Of a DNA stretch of 64,000 nucleotides, positions 35,133 to 45,438 are shown one piece after another. Below the pieces are notes generated by a model. That model was given only the letters and a program-made list of their open reading frames with translations. It was not told the DNA's origin and did no database searches. This stretch comes from Bellilinea sp034411135 (GTDB lineage: Bacteria; Chloroflexota; Anaerolineae; Anaerolineales; Anaerolineaceae): NCBI GenBank assembly GCA_034411135.1, contig DAOUMN010000021.1:212913-276912 (forward strand), written 5' to 3'. The first letter of the stretch is position 1. Each line of letters starts with the position of its first letter. Both the position numbers and the translations under genes were made by a program.

Positions 35133-36818
35133 CTATTTCAAAAAGGTGCGAACCTCATCCAGTAAATCTTCACTCATAAAATCCCCTTTCTGCATCAGTG
35201 TTTGGATATGTCCACTCAGGCGTTCCTTCTCGGCAGTGGTCAATTCCTTGGCGGTAATGACGATGATGGGGATTTCAGACGTGGAGGGATCCGCTTGGAG
35301 GGCGTCCATGACCCCGTAACCATCCATCTCCGGCATCATCAAATCCAAAATGACCAGGTTGGGCAGCTCGCGGCGAATCAGATCGACGGCTTCTACGCCA
35401 TTGGCAGCTTCGAACAACTCGTAGTTACCCTGTGACTGGAGAATACGCCGAACTAAACGGCGTACATCCGGGTTGTCGTCCACAATGGCGATGCGCGGGA
35501 AGCGGTCAATGGCAACCTTGCTGAGCGCAGCTAATAAACCTTCTTCGGGGCTTTCCTCCATCTGCTCAGAAGGTAGCACCAGATTCTTAGCCCAGCCTTC
35601 GCCGAGGATGTTGCGCTCGATGGGCATGGTATGACCACTGACATTGATTACCACCGATTCATGACTAGCGATTTGCCCAGCGCGAACCATTTTGATCAAC
35701 CCGGCGACCGCAACCCCAGCTGCCGGTTCTATAGACAGCCCTTCCATTTTAGCGAGAAAATGCATTGCCCGAAAGGCTTCCTGGTCACTGACCATGTCGA
35801 ACAAACCGCCGGTGGCAAGTATGTTTTGGCGCAACAGAGTGTAGGTTCTTCCTGGATCACCAGTTGCCAGAGTGGCGATCAGCGTATGCGGAGAGAGCAC
35901 TGGTGCAGCGGTTTCACGACCCTGTTTCCAGGCATGCACCATTGGGGCGCAGCCTTCGACCTGAATGATGGCAATTTTGGGGATGCGTTCAATCATTCCC
36001 ATCTGATACAACTCGGAAAAACCTTTATACACACCCAAGGGACCCATGCCGCCGCTGACTGACTGGATATACCAATCCGGTGTTTTCCACGGTAGTGCGG
36101 CATGGGCATTGCCGAGTTTCAATGTGTTGCCCTGTTGGGTGGTAAATTGCTCGGCGATTTCGAATGCCAGGGTCTTCATTGATTCGACGCTGGTGATGCT
36201 GCGTGCGCCAGCATCGAGATACAGCCCGCGCTGGCGGGCGAACTCGGCGGCGACTTGCTTAGCCTGATCGTATGAGCCAGTTACTTTGATGACCTGGGTA
36301 CCGTAAAGCGCTACTTCGCGCATTTTGGCGGCTGGAACCAGGCTGGTCAGAAAAGCCCACAACTTGATCCCAGCTCGGGCGGCATACGCGGAGTAAGCAA
36401 TGGCTACGTTACCGGTTGAGGCAATCACGGCTTCGGTAATACCAGCCTCTTTCAATGCAGAAATGGTCACGGCTGCCTGGCGGTCTTTGAATGACGCGGT
36501 AGGACCCTGGCGTTCATCCTTTAGGTAGAGGTTGGCATGACTGAGGATCATTCCCAGGTTTAGAGCGCGAATTAATGGTGTTCCACCCTCGTTCAGGCAT
36601 AGGTCGGGGTTTGGATGGCTTACCGGCAGCAATTCGCGGTAACGCCAGATATTGAAGGGGCGTTCAGCCAGGCGAAGTGGCATGCTGTGGGCAATTCTTT
36701 CATAATCATAACGGGCTTGCCGCCAAATTCCGCCGCATTGGGGGCAGGCATTCGAGGAAGGTGAAAAACCGGTCTGGTAGCCGCAGTCAAGGCATTCGAC
36801 AATAGTTGTGGATGACAT
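35133..36818 (-). CDS. Threonine synthase-like PLP enzyme fused to a receiver (REC) domain
   Basis: A 561-residue fusion. Residues 9-28 form a zinc ribbon (CLDC and CPQC), as in threonine synthases with an N-terminal finger. Residues 50-425 are the fold-type II PLP enzyme with the PLP lysine Lys111 (TASFKDRQ) and the phosphate-binding TGNVAIAYSAYAAR; the family converts O-phosphohomoserine to threonine. Residues 440-561 are a complete receiver domain (IAIVDDNPDVRR, phospho-acceptor Asp492 in VILDLMMPEMDG). There is no stop or frameshift between the parts, so it is a real fusion. It lies 22 bp behind the large hybrid kinase, its likely phosphodonor. Whether phosphorylation alters enzyme activity is inference. 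Confidence 0.9.
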   Translation of the reverse strand: MSSTTIVECLDCGYQTGFSPSSNACPQCGGIWRQARYDYERIAHSMPLRLAERPFNIWRYRELLPVSHPNPDLCLNEGGTPLIRALNLGMILSHANLYLKDERQGPTASFKDRQAAVTISALKEAGITEAVIASTGNVAIAYSAYAARAGIKLWAFLTSLVPAAKMREVALYGTQVIKVTGSYDQAKQVAAEFARQRGLYLDAGARSITSVESMKTLAFEIAEQFTTQQGNTLKLGNAHAALPWKTPDWYIQSVSGGMGPLGVYKGFSELYQMGMIERIPKIAIIQVEGCAPMVHAWKQGRETAAPVLSPHTLIATLATGDPGRTYTLLRQNILATGGLFDMVSDQEAFRAMHFLAKMEGLSIEPAAGVAVAGLIKMVRAGQIASHESVVINVSGHTMPIERNILGEGWAKNLVLPSEQMEESPEEGLLAALSKVAIDRFPRIAIVDDNPDVRRLVRRILQSQGNYELFEAANGVEAVDLIRRELPNLVILDLMMPEMDGYGVMDALQADPSTSEIPIIVITAKELTTAEKERLSGHIQTLMQKGDFMSEDLLDEVRTFLK

Positions 36819-36840
36819 TAAACGATGACCTTTAAAGGGA

Positions 36841-39800
36841 TTAATTCTGTATGCGACCTAGCGCCTGTTCCAATCGGTTGAGGAAATCCTTTTCCCTCAA
36901 AACACTTTTGTTGAGCATGTTTTGTCCAAACTCTGCCAACTGACGGTACTGATCGGGGGTCAGATCGGCGCCGGTCAGAATAATTACTGGTATCTGACTC
37001 AGGTCTGGATCGGTGCGGAATTTTTCGAGTAGCTGGAAACCATCCAACCCAGGCATGAACAAGTCCAGGATGATCGCATCCGGCTGGTTTGTGCGCAACA
37101 TTTCCACCGCTTGCTGCCCGCTGGTGGCAGAATGGATCTCGAAATGTTTGTATTGCTCCAGGGATTTGCGGATCAGACGTTGGTCTTCGACCGAATCATC
37201 AACCACGAGAATACGATGAATGCGATTTTGACGGTTCAGTCGAAAGACAGCGTTGACCAGGTCCTCCTGCAAAAATGGTTTGACCAGGTAGTCGGCTGCT
37301 CCCAAACTGAAGCCCTTTTCCTCTTCTTCGAGAATACTGCATATAATCACGGGAATATCGCGGGTTTCGGGGTCGTTTTTCAAGGCGTGGATGACCTGCC
37401 AGCCGTCCACTTCGGGCATCATGACATCCAGAGTGATGGCGAATGGTTTGATCGCTTTGGCTTTTTCGACCGCCTTTTTTGGCTGAGTAAGTGCGAAGAC
37501 TTTATACCCGCTGGATTGAAGGAAGCGATCGTACAGACTGATTACCTGGGAGTCATCATCGATGGAGAGGATGACCTTCTCGGTTTGGGTGATGGTTTCT
37601 TCAAGGCGTAATTCGCCGGTGGTAATGGGCTGCTGTACTGGTAAAGTGAAGTAGAAAGCGCTGCCCTTGCCGACTTCACTCCACAACAAGCCAATTCGCC
37701 CATGGTGCAGTTCAATAAACGATCGCGAAATGGATAAGCCCAAGCCGGTGCCACCGGTTTTGCGGGTAGGCGAGTCGTCCACTTGCGAGAAAGGCAGGAA
37801 CAGTTTTTCTTGCCCTTTTTCATCGATACCCTGGCCGGTATCGATGACCACAACCATTATTTCCGGTTTATTTTCGGGGCTGATCGATTTCTTAACCTCC
37901 ACTGTAATCATGCCAGCGTCGGTGAATTTGGCGGCATTGGAGATGAAGTTGAGCAATACCTGCCGAATGCGGGTATTATCGGCATAGACAACCGGCAGGT
38001 TGGGTTCAATTTCGTGATGCAATTTGATCGGTTTGTCCTTGACCAGACCGACCGCAGTTGACATGACCGAATTGACCAGGTCGCCCAGGTTGATCTCTTC
38101 GAATTGCAGCTCCATCTTTCCGGCTTCGATCTTAGAAAGGTCGAGCACATTGTTGATTAAGCCGAGTAGGTGTTGCCCGGAATTGTAGATCGAGGTCAGG
38201 TCCTGTTTTTGCAGATCATTGATGGGTCCGTCAATACCTTTCAGGATAACCCGTGAAAAACCAATGATCGAATTTAACGGGGTGCGCAATTCGTGGCTCA
38301 TGTTTGCCAGGAACTGTGACTTAAGCCGGTCCACTTCGCGCATTTCCTGGTAGGCTTTTTGCGCCAATTCATATGCGCGGGCGTTTTCGATGGCAACTGC
38401 AATTTGGTCGGCAAGAATCTGGAACACACCAACTTCGTCTTCCTGGAAGGCATTGGGCTGGTCGGATTGAATATCGAGTGCGCCAATGATCCGGTCGGCA
38501 ATCCGCAGCGGGATGCACAATTCGGATTGCGTGCCGGGAAGATGCGGGTTAGCAAGGTACATCGGGCTGAGGTTGATATCATTGACGATTACCGGGCTAC
38601 CCATATCGGTAACCCGTCCGACGATTGAACGGGAACCGATAGCAATCCGCTGGCGCGAGGCAAGAATCTGCTCGGCGCCGTGTCCGCTGGCTTGCTGGAT
38701 CACGGCATGGGTATTTTCATCGTTTATCAGGAAGATGGCGGTGTGGTAATAACCGAAACGGTCGTTGAGCAAATTGACTATGCGGCGAAGCAGTTCTTCC
38801 TGCGACAATACGCTGGTGGTATCGCGAGCGATTTCCGCTGCGGCTTGAAGTTCGACAGCACGGCGTTGGGCTTCCTTTAGCAGACGTTGTCTTTCCAGCG
38901 CTACTGCAAAGCCATTGCTGGCTACGTTCAAGGCACGGATTTCTTCAGCATCGTATTCTGCCGGTTGGGGAGATGAGACAATCAACATGCCCACAATTAA
39001 CCCCGCGCTGAAGAGGGGTATGAACACGCCCGAGCAAATACCATAAGTTTTGAGTGTTTCCCGTGAGATCGGGTCAAGCTCTGCTTGGTCAATGTTGTTG
39101 ATGATCAACGGTTCATCCCGCACTTCTTTCAGCAGCGGGAGGACGCTGACTGGCTCGCGCGTTTCCAGCCACATATCTTCACCAGTCAGGGTCATATTGG
39201 CGCTGATCTCGTAACTGAGCGGGATGCCTTGTGTATCGGTGTGAGTGAGCAGGATGGCAGCGCGTTCAGCTTTGGCGGGCATGATTTCAGAAACGACCAG
39301 ATTGACCAGATCGTGGGTGTCATTGGCTTCGGCAATACCGCTGCTAATACGATAATACAACTCGGTTTCCGCCAATGCGTCTTGGGTCTGTTCGAACAGG
39401 CGCATATTCTCAATGGCGGTTGCCATTTGGTCAACCAGGGGAGGGAAGGTGCGCATTTCGCGGATGGTGAAGTAATGCAATCCTTCAGAGAGAAATAGCA
39501 ACGCGCCGAGCTGCTTGCGTGCAGCCCATAATGGCAGCACTGCAATCGAACGGACGTGTAGTTGCTCGAGGGCGTTTTGGGCAGCTGGTTGGATGCCGAT
39601 GTCGAATATATCACTGTAAAAGATGGGTTTCTCGATGGACAACAAGTGCTGGTAGGTGTCCAATGGTAATAGCATGCCGCTATCCGGTGGAGGGGCACCT
39701 CTGCCGGAATACCAGCTGGCGACAACGTTATAACCCGGCGTGCCAAGTAGACCTTGCTGGTCAAACAAGACCAAAACAATCCGGTTGATTTTCTCATCGG

Positions 39801-41748
39801 TAATGCCGCCAGCTACAGCGCGCACCATTTCCTGGTAGTCACTTGCTAAAGCCAGGTTGTGGCTGATTTTGTACAGCGTTTCTGTTTCATCCAGCGAGGA
39901 CCTGAGTTGTTCGAGCAGATCCTGGCGGACGAAGGTGTTTGCAAGCGCATCTGCGGCGACCTGCAAAACGCTGATTTCATCACTTTGCCAGCTGCGGTTG
40001 GAGGTTTGTTCCAGCGCGATGAAACTGGGTATATCGCGGTTACCGGGAACTGCCAGTATCAATAATGAATTGACCCCGCGTTGTCGTAAAAATTCTCGTT
40101 CACGACCTTCGAAATCCGCATAAGTTCCGGAAAGCCAGCCTTTTTCCTTCAGACGGGCGCTCCAGGTGGGGAACAGCGCTGCTGAGAGCGGTTGGCGCAC
40201 GACAAGATCGGAGCCGGGTTTGATTTCCGGGCTGGTCCAATGGTCGCTGACGATCCAGTGCAGACCTTGTTCATCTTCGCGGGCGCTGGCGAAATAGATA
40301 TAGTCGCATTCGGTGGCGGCACCTAAATACCGCAACACATCCGGAATGCCCTTGACGCCGTATTCGGTCAGGGTGGCAACAGCTTGGGCTACATTAGCCT
40401 GATAGCGTTCGCGTTTTTCCAATGCCTGCAGTGCAGTAGTGACTTCTTGGAACAGGGTTGCATTTTCCAGCGCGATGGCGACTTGTGATGCGATGGTCGA
40501 TATCAGGTCTACCTGGGCATCGCTGAAAGCGTTTTCCCGTTCAAAATTTTGCAGTAATATGACTCCCAGCGCCCGATCGGCGGTGATCATGGGAACTGCC
40601 AAAAGGGAAGCTGGCAGCGGGTCGAGCGCAGAAATACCGGCGCGAGATAATTCAAGCCTGACCGCATGATTGATGCGCAAGGATTTGCGCTGCCGGATTA
40701 CATACGCGCAGAGATCATCTCCAAGGGGACGAGCAGCCAAAGTCTGGTTTTGCCCTCCTACGGTGTTGACTGGAAAAGATAGTTGCTGTTTTTCTTTGTC
40801 CAGCATGGCAATGGTCAGGTTTGGATTCTCCACCAGCGATTGGAGTGCCTGTTCCAGCGTTGCAAAGATGGCACTTTGGTCGGTAAGGCGGGATATCTGT
40901 TGCCCGATTTCGTTAAGTGCTGCCAAGTCGCGGTTGCGGCGTAAAATTTCCTGCTCGGCGCGGATGCGGTCGCTCAATTCCTGCTGGACAGTGGCATACA
41001 GCTCGGCGTTTTCCAAAGCCAGTCCCAATTGAACGGCAACTTCCTGAACCAACAAGCGGTCTTCCTCGCTCCAGTTTTGTTGGCGGTCTTGAGCCAAAAT
41101 CTCCAGCGCGCCGATTTCTTGCTTTCCTTTGTGCAATGGGACGGCAATTACCGCGTTTTGACTGGACGAGATCCGAGTATGTTGGGGTGGCTTTTTTGCC
41201 GTCTTTTTATCCAATCGATTGGTGGCTTTGGAGAACACCGGAGTTGGGGTTTCTTTGTTGACCGGTTGATCTTGGCCGCCTTTTGACTGTGGAGGCGGTT
41301 CTGAAATCTTGGCCGCCAAAGGAACGATTTGTTGAGGGGGTTTTTCCGATGATAAGACTTGGGAAAAGCCATGAAATCCACCTGCGTTGCCGTTCTCCGC
41401 CGGGTGGTGGAATATGGAAAGTCGTACGGCGACCGGATGCCCGGATGAAGCACGAAATTGAACATCCACCTCCAATGGAAAGGCATGATTTTGTAGAGCC
41501 ATTTGCAGCGCAGAGCAAGACTCACTGGTGAGGGCAAACTCCGTAAAGGGTTGACCGATGAACTGACTGGCAGCATATCCAAGACAATTGCTCACCGAGG
41601 CGTGGCAGGTGGTGTAATTGCCGCTTGCATCTGCTTCCCAACTCCATCCTGGGCTGCTAAGCGGAGCTGTGAGCGGGGATAGCTGGGCGGCTTCTTCAAT
41701 GTTGGCAAACAGGTTTTCAAGCCGGTTGTGCAACTGCTTTTTCGACAT
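36841..41748 (-). CDS. Large soluble hybrid histidine kinase: PAS, about six GAF, HK, two REC
   Basis: A 1635-residue protein without membrane segments. Order: PAS-like (about 25-130), a linker, about six GAF or GAF-like domains (about 200-1125), HisKA with His1152 (MSHELRTPLNS), HATPase (ISNAAKFTD, DTGQGID, GGTGLGLSISRS), REC1 (TLDVMMPEVDG) and REC2 (ILDLFMPGLDG). It is the only protein with a kinase core among the eight sensor and receiver genes here. The start at 41748 has AGGAG upstream and overlaps the end of parA by 32 bp; a reading from 41892 would add 48 residues of no domain character taken from inside parA. Confidence 0.88.
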   Translation of the reverse strand: MSKKQLHNRLENLFANIEEAAQLSPLTAPLSSPGWSWEADASGNYTTCHASVSNCLGYAASQFIGQPFTEFALTSESCSALQMALQNHAFPLEVDVQFRASSGHPVAVRLSIFHHPAENGNAGGFHGFSQVLSSEKPPQQIVPLAAKISEPPPQSKGGQDQPVNKETPTPVFSKATNRLDKKTAKKPPQHTRISSSQNAVIAVPLHKGKQEIGALEILAQDRQQNWSEEDRLLVQEVAVQLGLALENAELYATVQQELSDRIRAEQEILRRNRDLAALNEIGQQISRLTDQSAIFATLEQALQSLVENPNLTIAMLDKEKQQLSFPVNTVGGQNQTLAARPLGDDLCAYVIRQRKSLRINHAVRLELSRAGISALDPLPASLLAVPMITADRALGVILLQNFERENAFSDAQVDLISTIASQVAIALENATLFQEVTTALQALEKRERYQANVAQAVATLTEYGVKGIPDVLRYLGAATECDYIYFASAREDEQGLHWIVSDHWTSPEIKPGSDLVVRQPLSAALFPTWSARLKEKGWLSGTYADFEGREREFLRQRGVNSLLILAVPGNRDIPSFIALEQTSNRSWQSDEISVLQVAADALANTFVRQDLLEQLRSSLDETETLYKISHNLALASDYQEMVRAVAGGITDEKINRIVLVLFDQQGLLGTPGYNVVASWYSGRGAPPPDSGMLLPLDTYQHLLSIEKPIFYSDIFDIGIQPAAQNALEQLHVRSIAVLPLWAARKQLGALLFLSEGLHYFTIREMRTFPPLVDQMATAIENMRLFEQTQDALAETELYYRISSGIAEANDTHDLVNLVVSEIMPAKAERAAILLTHTDTQGIPLSYEISANMTLTGEDMWLETREPVSVLPLLKEVRDEPLIINNIDQAELDPISRETLKTYGICSGVFIPLFSAGLIVGMLIVSSPQPAEYDAEEIRALNVASNGFAVALERQRLLKEAQRRAVELQAAAEIARDTTSVLSQEELLRRIVNLLNDRFGYYHTAIFLINDENTHAVIQQASGHGAEQILASRQRIAIGSRSIVGRVTDMGSPVIVNDINLSPMYLANPHLPGTQSELCIPLRIADRIIGALDIQSDQPNAFQEDEVGVFQILADQIAVAIENARAYELAQKAYQEMREVDRLKSQFLANMSHELRTPLNSIIGFSRVILKGIDGPINDLQKQDLTSIYNSGQHLLGLINNVLDLSKIEAGKMELQFEEINLGDLVNSVMSTAVGLVKDKPIKLHHEIEPNLPVVYADNTRIRQVLLNFISNAAKFTDAGMITVEVKKSISPENKPEIMVVVIDTGQGIDEKGQEKLFLPFSQVDDSPTRKTGGTGLGLSISRSFIELHHGRIGLLWSEVGKGSAFYFTLPVQQPITTGELRLEETITQTEKVILSIDDDSQVISLYDRFLQSSGYKVFALTQPKKAVEKAKAIKPFAITLDVMMPEVDGWQVIHALKNDPETRDIPVIICSILEEEEKGFSLGAADYLVKPFLQEDLVNAVFRLNRQNRIHRILVVDDSVEDQRLIRKSLEQYKHFEIHSATSGQQAVEMLRTNQPDAIILDLFMPGLDGFQLLEKFRTDPDLSQIPVIILTGADLTPDQYRQLAEFGQNMLNKSVLREKDFLNRLEQALGRIQN

Positions 41749-42499
41749 ATTGCAGCATCTCCTGTGCCAGTTCCCGATATTGAAGCGCAGAACGGCTTTT
41801 TGGGGCGTGATAGATGATTGGCAGACCGGCGATCGAACTTTCGCGGAGGCGTGTATCCACCATGATGACCGTATCGAGCACGCCGTTACCAAAACTTGCG
41901 CGCAGCTGCTCGCTCAATGTGCGGTGAATACGATTGCGGCGGTCATAGAGGGTTAATAAGAGCCGGTAGGTGAGATTAGGATTGTTTTGAGCGCGGATAC
42001 GCCGCACCAGGCTCATCATATTCTTCAATGCGTAGATTGAAAAATACTCTGCCTGCGTGGGGATGAGTAGCAAATCCGAAGCGGTTAGCGCATTGATGAC
42101 CATGGCGCCTAAAAATGGTGGACAATCGAAAATGACATAATCAAAGGGGAGGCTGGCTTTGGAAAAAGCCAGGCGGATACTCTCTTCATAACCGGGACGG
42201 CTGGGCAAAATGCGTTCAGCGTAGCCTAACTCGTGGTTTGCGGGTATGAGGAACAAGTTGGGAATACCGCTTTCCTGCCAGATGCGGTCGATGGGCACTT
42301 CGTGGATTAGAGTGCTGATGATGGTGTGCTGTGCTTTGAGCGGATCGGCGCCCATCGCGAGTGTTAAGTTGGCTTGGGAGTCCAGATCCACGAGTAAAAC
42401 GCGTTTCCCGGCTTCAACCAGGGCTGCACCAAAGGATAATGCGGTGGTGGTTTTGGCTACTCCGCCTTTTTCGTTGGTGATCGATATGAAGTAGGTCAT
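41717..42499 (-). CDS. ParA/Soj-family partition ATPase
   Basis: A 260-residue P-loop ATPase with the deviant Walker A KGGVAKTTTAL (residues 11-21), DLDSQANLTLAMG and IFDCPPFLGAMV. It has no helix-turn-helix and no ParB partner nearby. Orphan ParA proteins position chemoreceptor arrays, carboxysomes and other cargo. Its place between the GAF proteins and the hybrid kinase, with ATGA overlap upstream, suggests that it localises this sensor complex. A plasmid partition role is unlikely because no parB or origin is seen. Confidence 0.9.
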   Translation of the reverse strand: MTYFISITNEKGGVAKTTTALSFGAALVEAGKRVLLVDLDSQANLTLAMGADPLKAQHTIISTLIHEVPIDRIWQESGIPNLFLIPANHELGYAERILPSRPGYEESIRLAFSKASLPFDYVIFDCPPFLGAMVINALTASDLLLIPTQAEYFSIYALKNMMSLVRRIRAQNNPNLTYRLLLTLYDRRNRIHRTLSEQLRASFGNGVLDTVIMVDTRLRESSIAGLPIIYHAPKSRSALQYRELAQEMLQYVEKAVAQPA

Positions 42500-45438
42500 T
42501 GCTGCCCCTCATTCTGAACATATCCGGTATTCCCATTGCCGTTTCCGCCTGCTTCGTGGTTTTCTGGCTGGGTTTGGAATTCGGCAAACGGATTCTGCTC
42601 TTTCCAAATGATCTGCGCATTTGAAGCATTCAATGTGCGCTTCAATTCCTGAATGGCAATATCGATCATCGTGCGGGGATCGTTGGTCGAGCGGATCTTG
42701 CCGGTTATTTCCAGTACGCGGCGTTCACGCTCGGCGCGGAGGATGGTTTTCTCCAGCAGGCGGGCATTTTCAAGTGCCAATCCCACCTGGTCAGCCACTG
42801 CCTGGATCGAGTGTACTTCTTCGTCACTCCATAAACGGTCGTTGATACTGGCGTCTTGGATATGGATGACCCCAATCGTTTCGCCGCGCAGACGGATGGG
42901 GACTGCGAGCGAAGCGGGCTGGTTGTTCCGGGCAGCGCGGATCGAAGGTTGGCCTTCGTGAAATGCCGAATCCACGGCAGTTTCTTGCCAGGTTTCTACT
43001 TCCAGAATGCCTTGCGGCGTTGCCCGGTAACCAAGTACCTGGCGTCCAGTGCCGGTTTGTGCCCATTCCTGGCGCAAATACAGGCTATGTACACGACGGG
43101 ACTCTTCCAGGGCTTGCAAGGTCTCCGAATACAACCGGTTGTTAAGAATGGCAATGGCAATCTGGTCTGCCAGAATGCTGAACAATTCGATATCTTCCTG
43201 GGTAAAAGCATTGGGGACGGTGCTTTGCACATCCAAAGCGCCAATGACGACATCATTAGCTTTTAATGGGAGTGCCATTTCGGAGCGGGTTTCTGGTAGA
43301 TCGGGGTTATTGAAAAATACAGCATCCTGGCCGACATCGGTTGCGATGCGGGCTTGTCCCATGCCGGTGACATAACCGACAATACCCACCTGTCCAACCT
43401 GCAAGCGGTGTTGGCGGGCTAACATGCGTCGTCCGCCTTCCGAATTCGCCGCACGGAGCACAGCGTATTCTTTCTTGTCGTCGAGCAGGAAGACACCCAC
43501 ATGGTAGAAACCAAATCGTTCGCTGATCAGGATTGTAAGCTGTTGCAGCAAGGTATCCAGCTTTTGGGTAGAAACGATCCCCCGGGCAACATCCGAAACG
43601 GTTTGCAGCTGACGGGTGCGGAAGAGCAGGGCCTCGTTTTGCTGCGCCAGTTCATGGGTGCGCTCGCGCACGCGGTCCTCCAGGGTATTGATCAGGTTTT
43701 TCAATTGTTGGGTCATAAAATTGAACGCCTGCGCAAGTTTACCGATTTCGTCGGTGGTCTCCACACCTGCCTGGGCGTCAAATTCACCGGCTGAGATGCG
43801 GTCGGCGGTCTCCTGCAGGCGGACAATTGGGTGGCTGAAGGTGCCCGCAACCACACTGGCAATCAGACCTACCAGCGCTGCAATCAGGGTTGAGATTAAA
43901 ACCGAGAGCTGCCCCTGGCGCTGAAAGAGCCCGGAGAATACAGCCTGTTCGCGAACGAAGATCAAATACCAGGGTTGCGAGTTGAGACGGACAATGGCAC
44001 CGGCTTCGGGGTGGCTGGCTACCGAGTCCTGGTGAAATTCAGCCGTGAAAAAGGGTGTATTGAGGTAATTCTCCAGGGCAGCAGAAATAGCATAGTCATT
44101 GGTGCTCATCTCGTAAATCGGAATGTCGGGCACACGGTTTTGGCTGATCAAACGACCGAGTACATCCGATGGCAGCGGCACGACCAGGCGGTAAAGATTG
44201 TTGGGCATTATGGTATCGGCAAGGCGGAGATAATTCTCATCTAACAAAATTGGATAGGAACGTGTCCCAACCAGATTAACCGAGTGACCGAGAATATCCT
44301 GGAGAACGAGAGCGTCGTACTTGGCGCGCAAAACACCGATGATCTGCTGGCGTTGATTGCGCACCGGACTGGTGAAATAGATATATCCACTACGCGATTT
44401 GGGATCGAACAGGATTGATGAATTGTAAACCTGACCGGTTGCGAGTGGGCGAGTGAAGTATTCGGCTTTCGATTCATCCTGCCCGATCTGAAGCGGATTG
44501 ATATCCAGGATTGCCTTACCTTCCAGATCAATTAAGCCGTACGAACGCAAATATCGCTGCTGACGGGATGAAAGGGAGCTGAGAGTTAACTGTGCCGCTG
44601 TCTCTTGCGGGCTGCTGGCACGAAACAGCGGGGAAATAGAAAGGTACTGTTCAAAGATTGTGAGTGATGCTTCACTGGATACCGATTGGCGGTTTTCGTT
44701 GATGAAAGAGTCAACCCGTGTTGCTGTTTGTTGGGCAGCGATATGAAGCACTTGATTGGCTTGGTTTTGCAGTGCGTCCTGAAAGAAACGCGAGTTAATA
44801 ATGGACAGCACCAGCAGCGGCATGATCGCAATTGCCAGAGAAATGGTCAGCAACTTAATGCGCAGGGTGGTGGTTAACAACTCCAGCATCTGTAATACGA
44901 TGTAGACCATCAACAAAATGCCCAGCATAACGGGGGCGATGATTTCTACCTGTGGCAAGCGGATCTGTGGCAGGGGTGAATAAATGCCTGCCATGAGTAC
45001 GATTATGGAAAAATAAAATGAAATGGTGATGCCAAGGTCGCGCTGCCGTCCTGCAAGGGTGCCCATGATCAATATGATCATTGCCAGGAACAGGATCAAT
45101 GCCAACGGTAGCGCCGTGTTGATGGTCAGGGCACTGATGATGATCAAAATGACTGGCAATGCAGATCCCAATAAGATTGCGCGTCGATTGGGGTTGATGC
45201 CAGGTATTGACACAGCAAAAAGGGAAGCCAGTAAACCACCGGCGCAGGCTGCCGTGAGTAGAAAAACTTGCCAGTACGGTTGGGCAACCGCAGTAAGTAA
45301 AAAGATGATGGTTGCGATGCTAAAAAAAACGGTCGAAATGCGCGCAATCCCTGCGGCGAAGCGGTCGCGATGCATTTCCGGGCTGTAATCTTCCCGGGCG
45401 ATCATTCTCATCAAACCGTGATGGGCTCCGATACTCAT
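42496..45438 (-). CDS. Membrane sensor with Cache, HAMP and two GAF domains, no kinase
   Basis: A 980-residue protein: about six to seven N-terminal membrane segments (30-215), an extracytoplasmic Cache-like domain (about 215-500, ending PWYLIFVREQAVFSG), a further membrane helix, HAMP (ISAGEFDAQAGVETTDEIGKL... region near 545-595), coiled coil, GAF (about 620-770, HRLQVGQVGIVGYV), a second GAF (about 780-900), then a short KIRST-type tail and a Gly/Asn-rich end. No HisKA, ATPase, GGDEF or phosphatase domain follows, so the output must be passed through protein contact. It overlaps parA and the next sensor gene by 4 bp each. Confidence 0.85.
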   Translation of the reverse strand: MSIGAHHGLMRMIAREDYSPEMHRDRFAAGIARISTVFFSIATIIFLLTAVAQPYWQVFLLTAACAGGLLASLFAVSIPGINPNRRAILLGSALPVILIIISALTINTALPLALILFLAMIILIMGTLAGRQRDLGITISFYFSIIVLMAGIYSPLPQIRLPQVEIIAPVMLGILLMVYIVLQMLELLTTTLRIKLLTISLAIAIMPLLVLSIINSRFFQDALQNQANQVLHIAAQQTATRVDSFINENRQSVSSEASLTIFEQYLSISPLFRASSPQETAAQLTLSSLSSRQQRYLRSYGLIDLEGKAILDINPLQIGQDESKAEYFTRPLATGQVYNSSILFDPKSRSGYIYFTSPVRNQRQQIIGVLRAKYDALVLQDILGHSVNLVGTRSYPILLDENYLRLADTIMPNNLYRLVVPLPSDVLGRLISQNRVPDIPIYEMSTNDYAISAALENYLNTPFFTAEFHQDSVASHPEAGAIVRLNSQPWYLIFVREQAVFSGLFQRQGQLSVLISTLIAALVGLIASVVAGTFSHPIVRLQETADRISAGEFDAQAGVETTDEIGKLAQAFNFMTQQLKNLINTLEDRVRERTHELAQQNEALLFRTRQLQTVSDVARGIVSTQKLDTLLQQLTILISERFGFYHVGVFLLDDKKEYAVLRAANSEGGRRMLARQHRLQVGQVGIVGYVTGMGQARIATDVGQDAVFFNNPDLPETRSEMALPLKANDVVIGALDVQSTVPNAFTQEDIELFSILADQIAIAILNNRLYSETLQALEESRRVHSLYLRQEWAQTGTGRQVLGYRATPQGILEVETWQETAVDSAFHEGQPSIRAARNNQPASLAVPIRLRGETIGVIHIQDASINDRLWSDEEVHSIQAVADQVGLALENARLLEKTILRAERERRVLEITGKIRSTNDPRTMIDIAIQELKRTLNASNAQIIWKEQNPFAEFQTQPENHEAGGNGNGNTGYVQNEGQQ

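Noticed and set aside
41749..41892. 48-residue N-terminal extension of the large hybrid kinase
   Set aside because: It lies wholly inside parA in another frame, has no domain character, and the ATG at 41748 has AGGAG in front.
41717..42499. ParA as sign of a plasmid or chromosome origin
   Set aside because: No ParB, no parS-like repeats, no dnaA or replication gene nearby; the neighbours are signalling genes.
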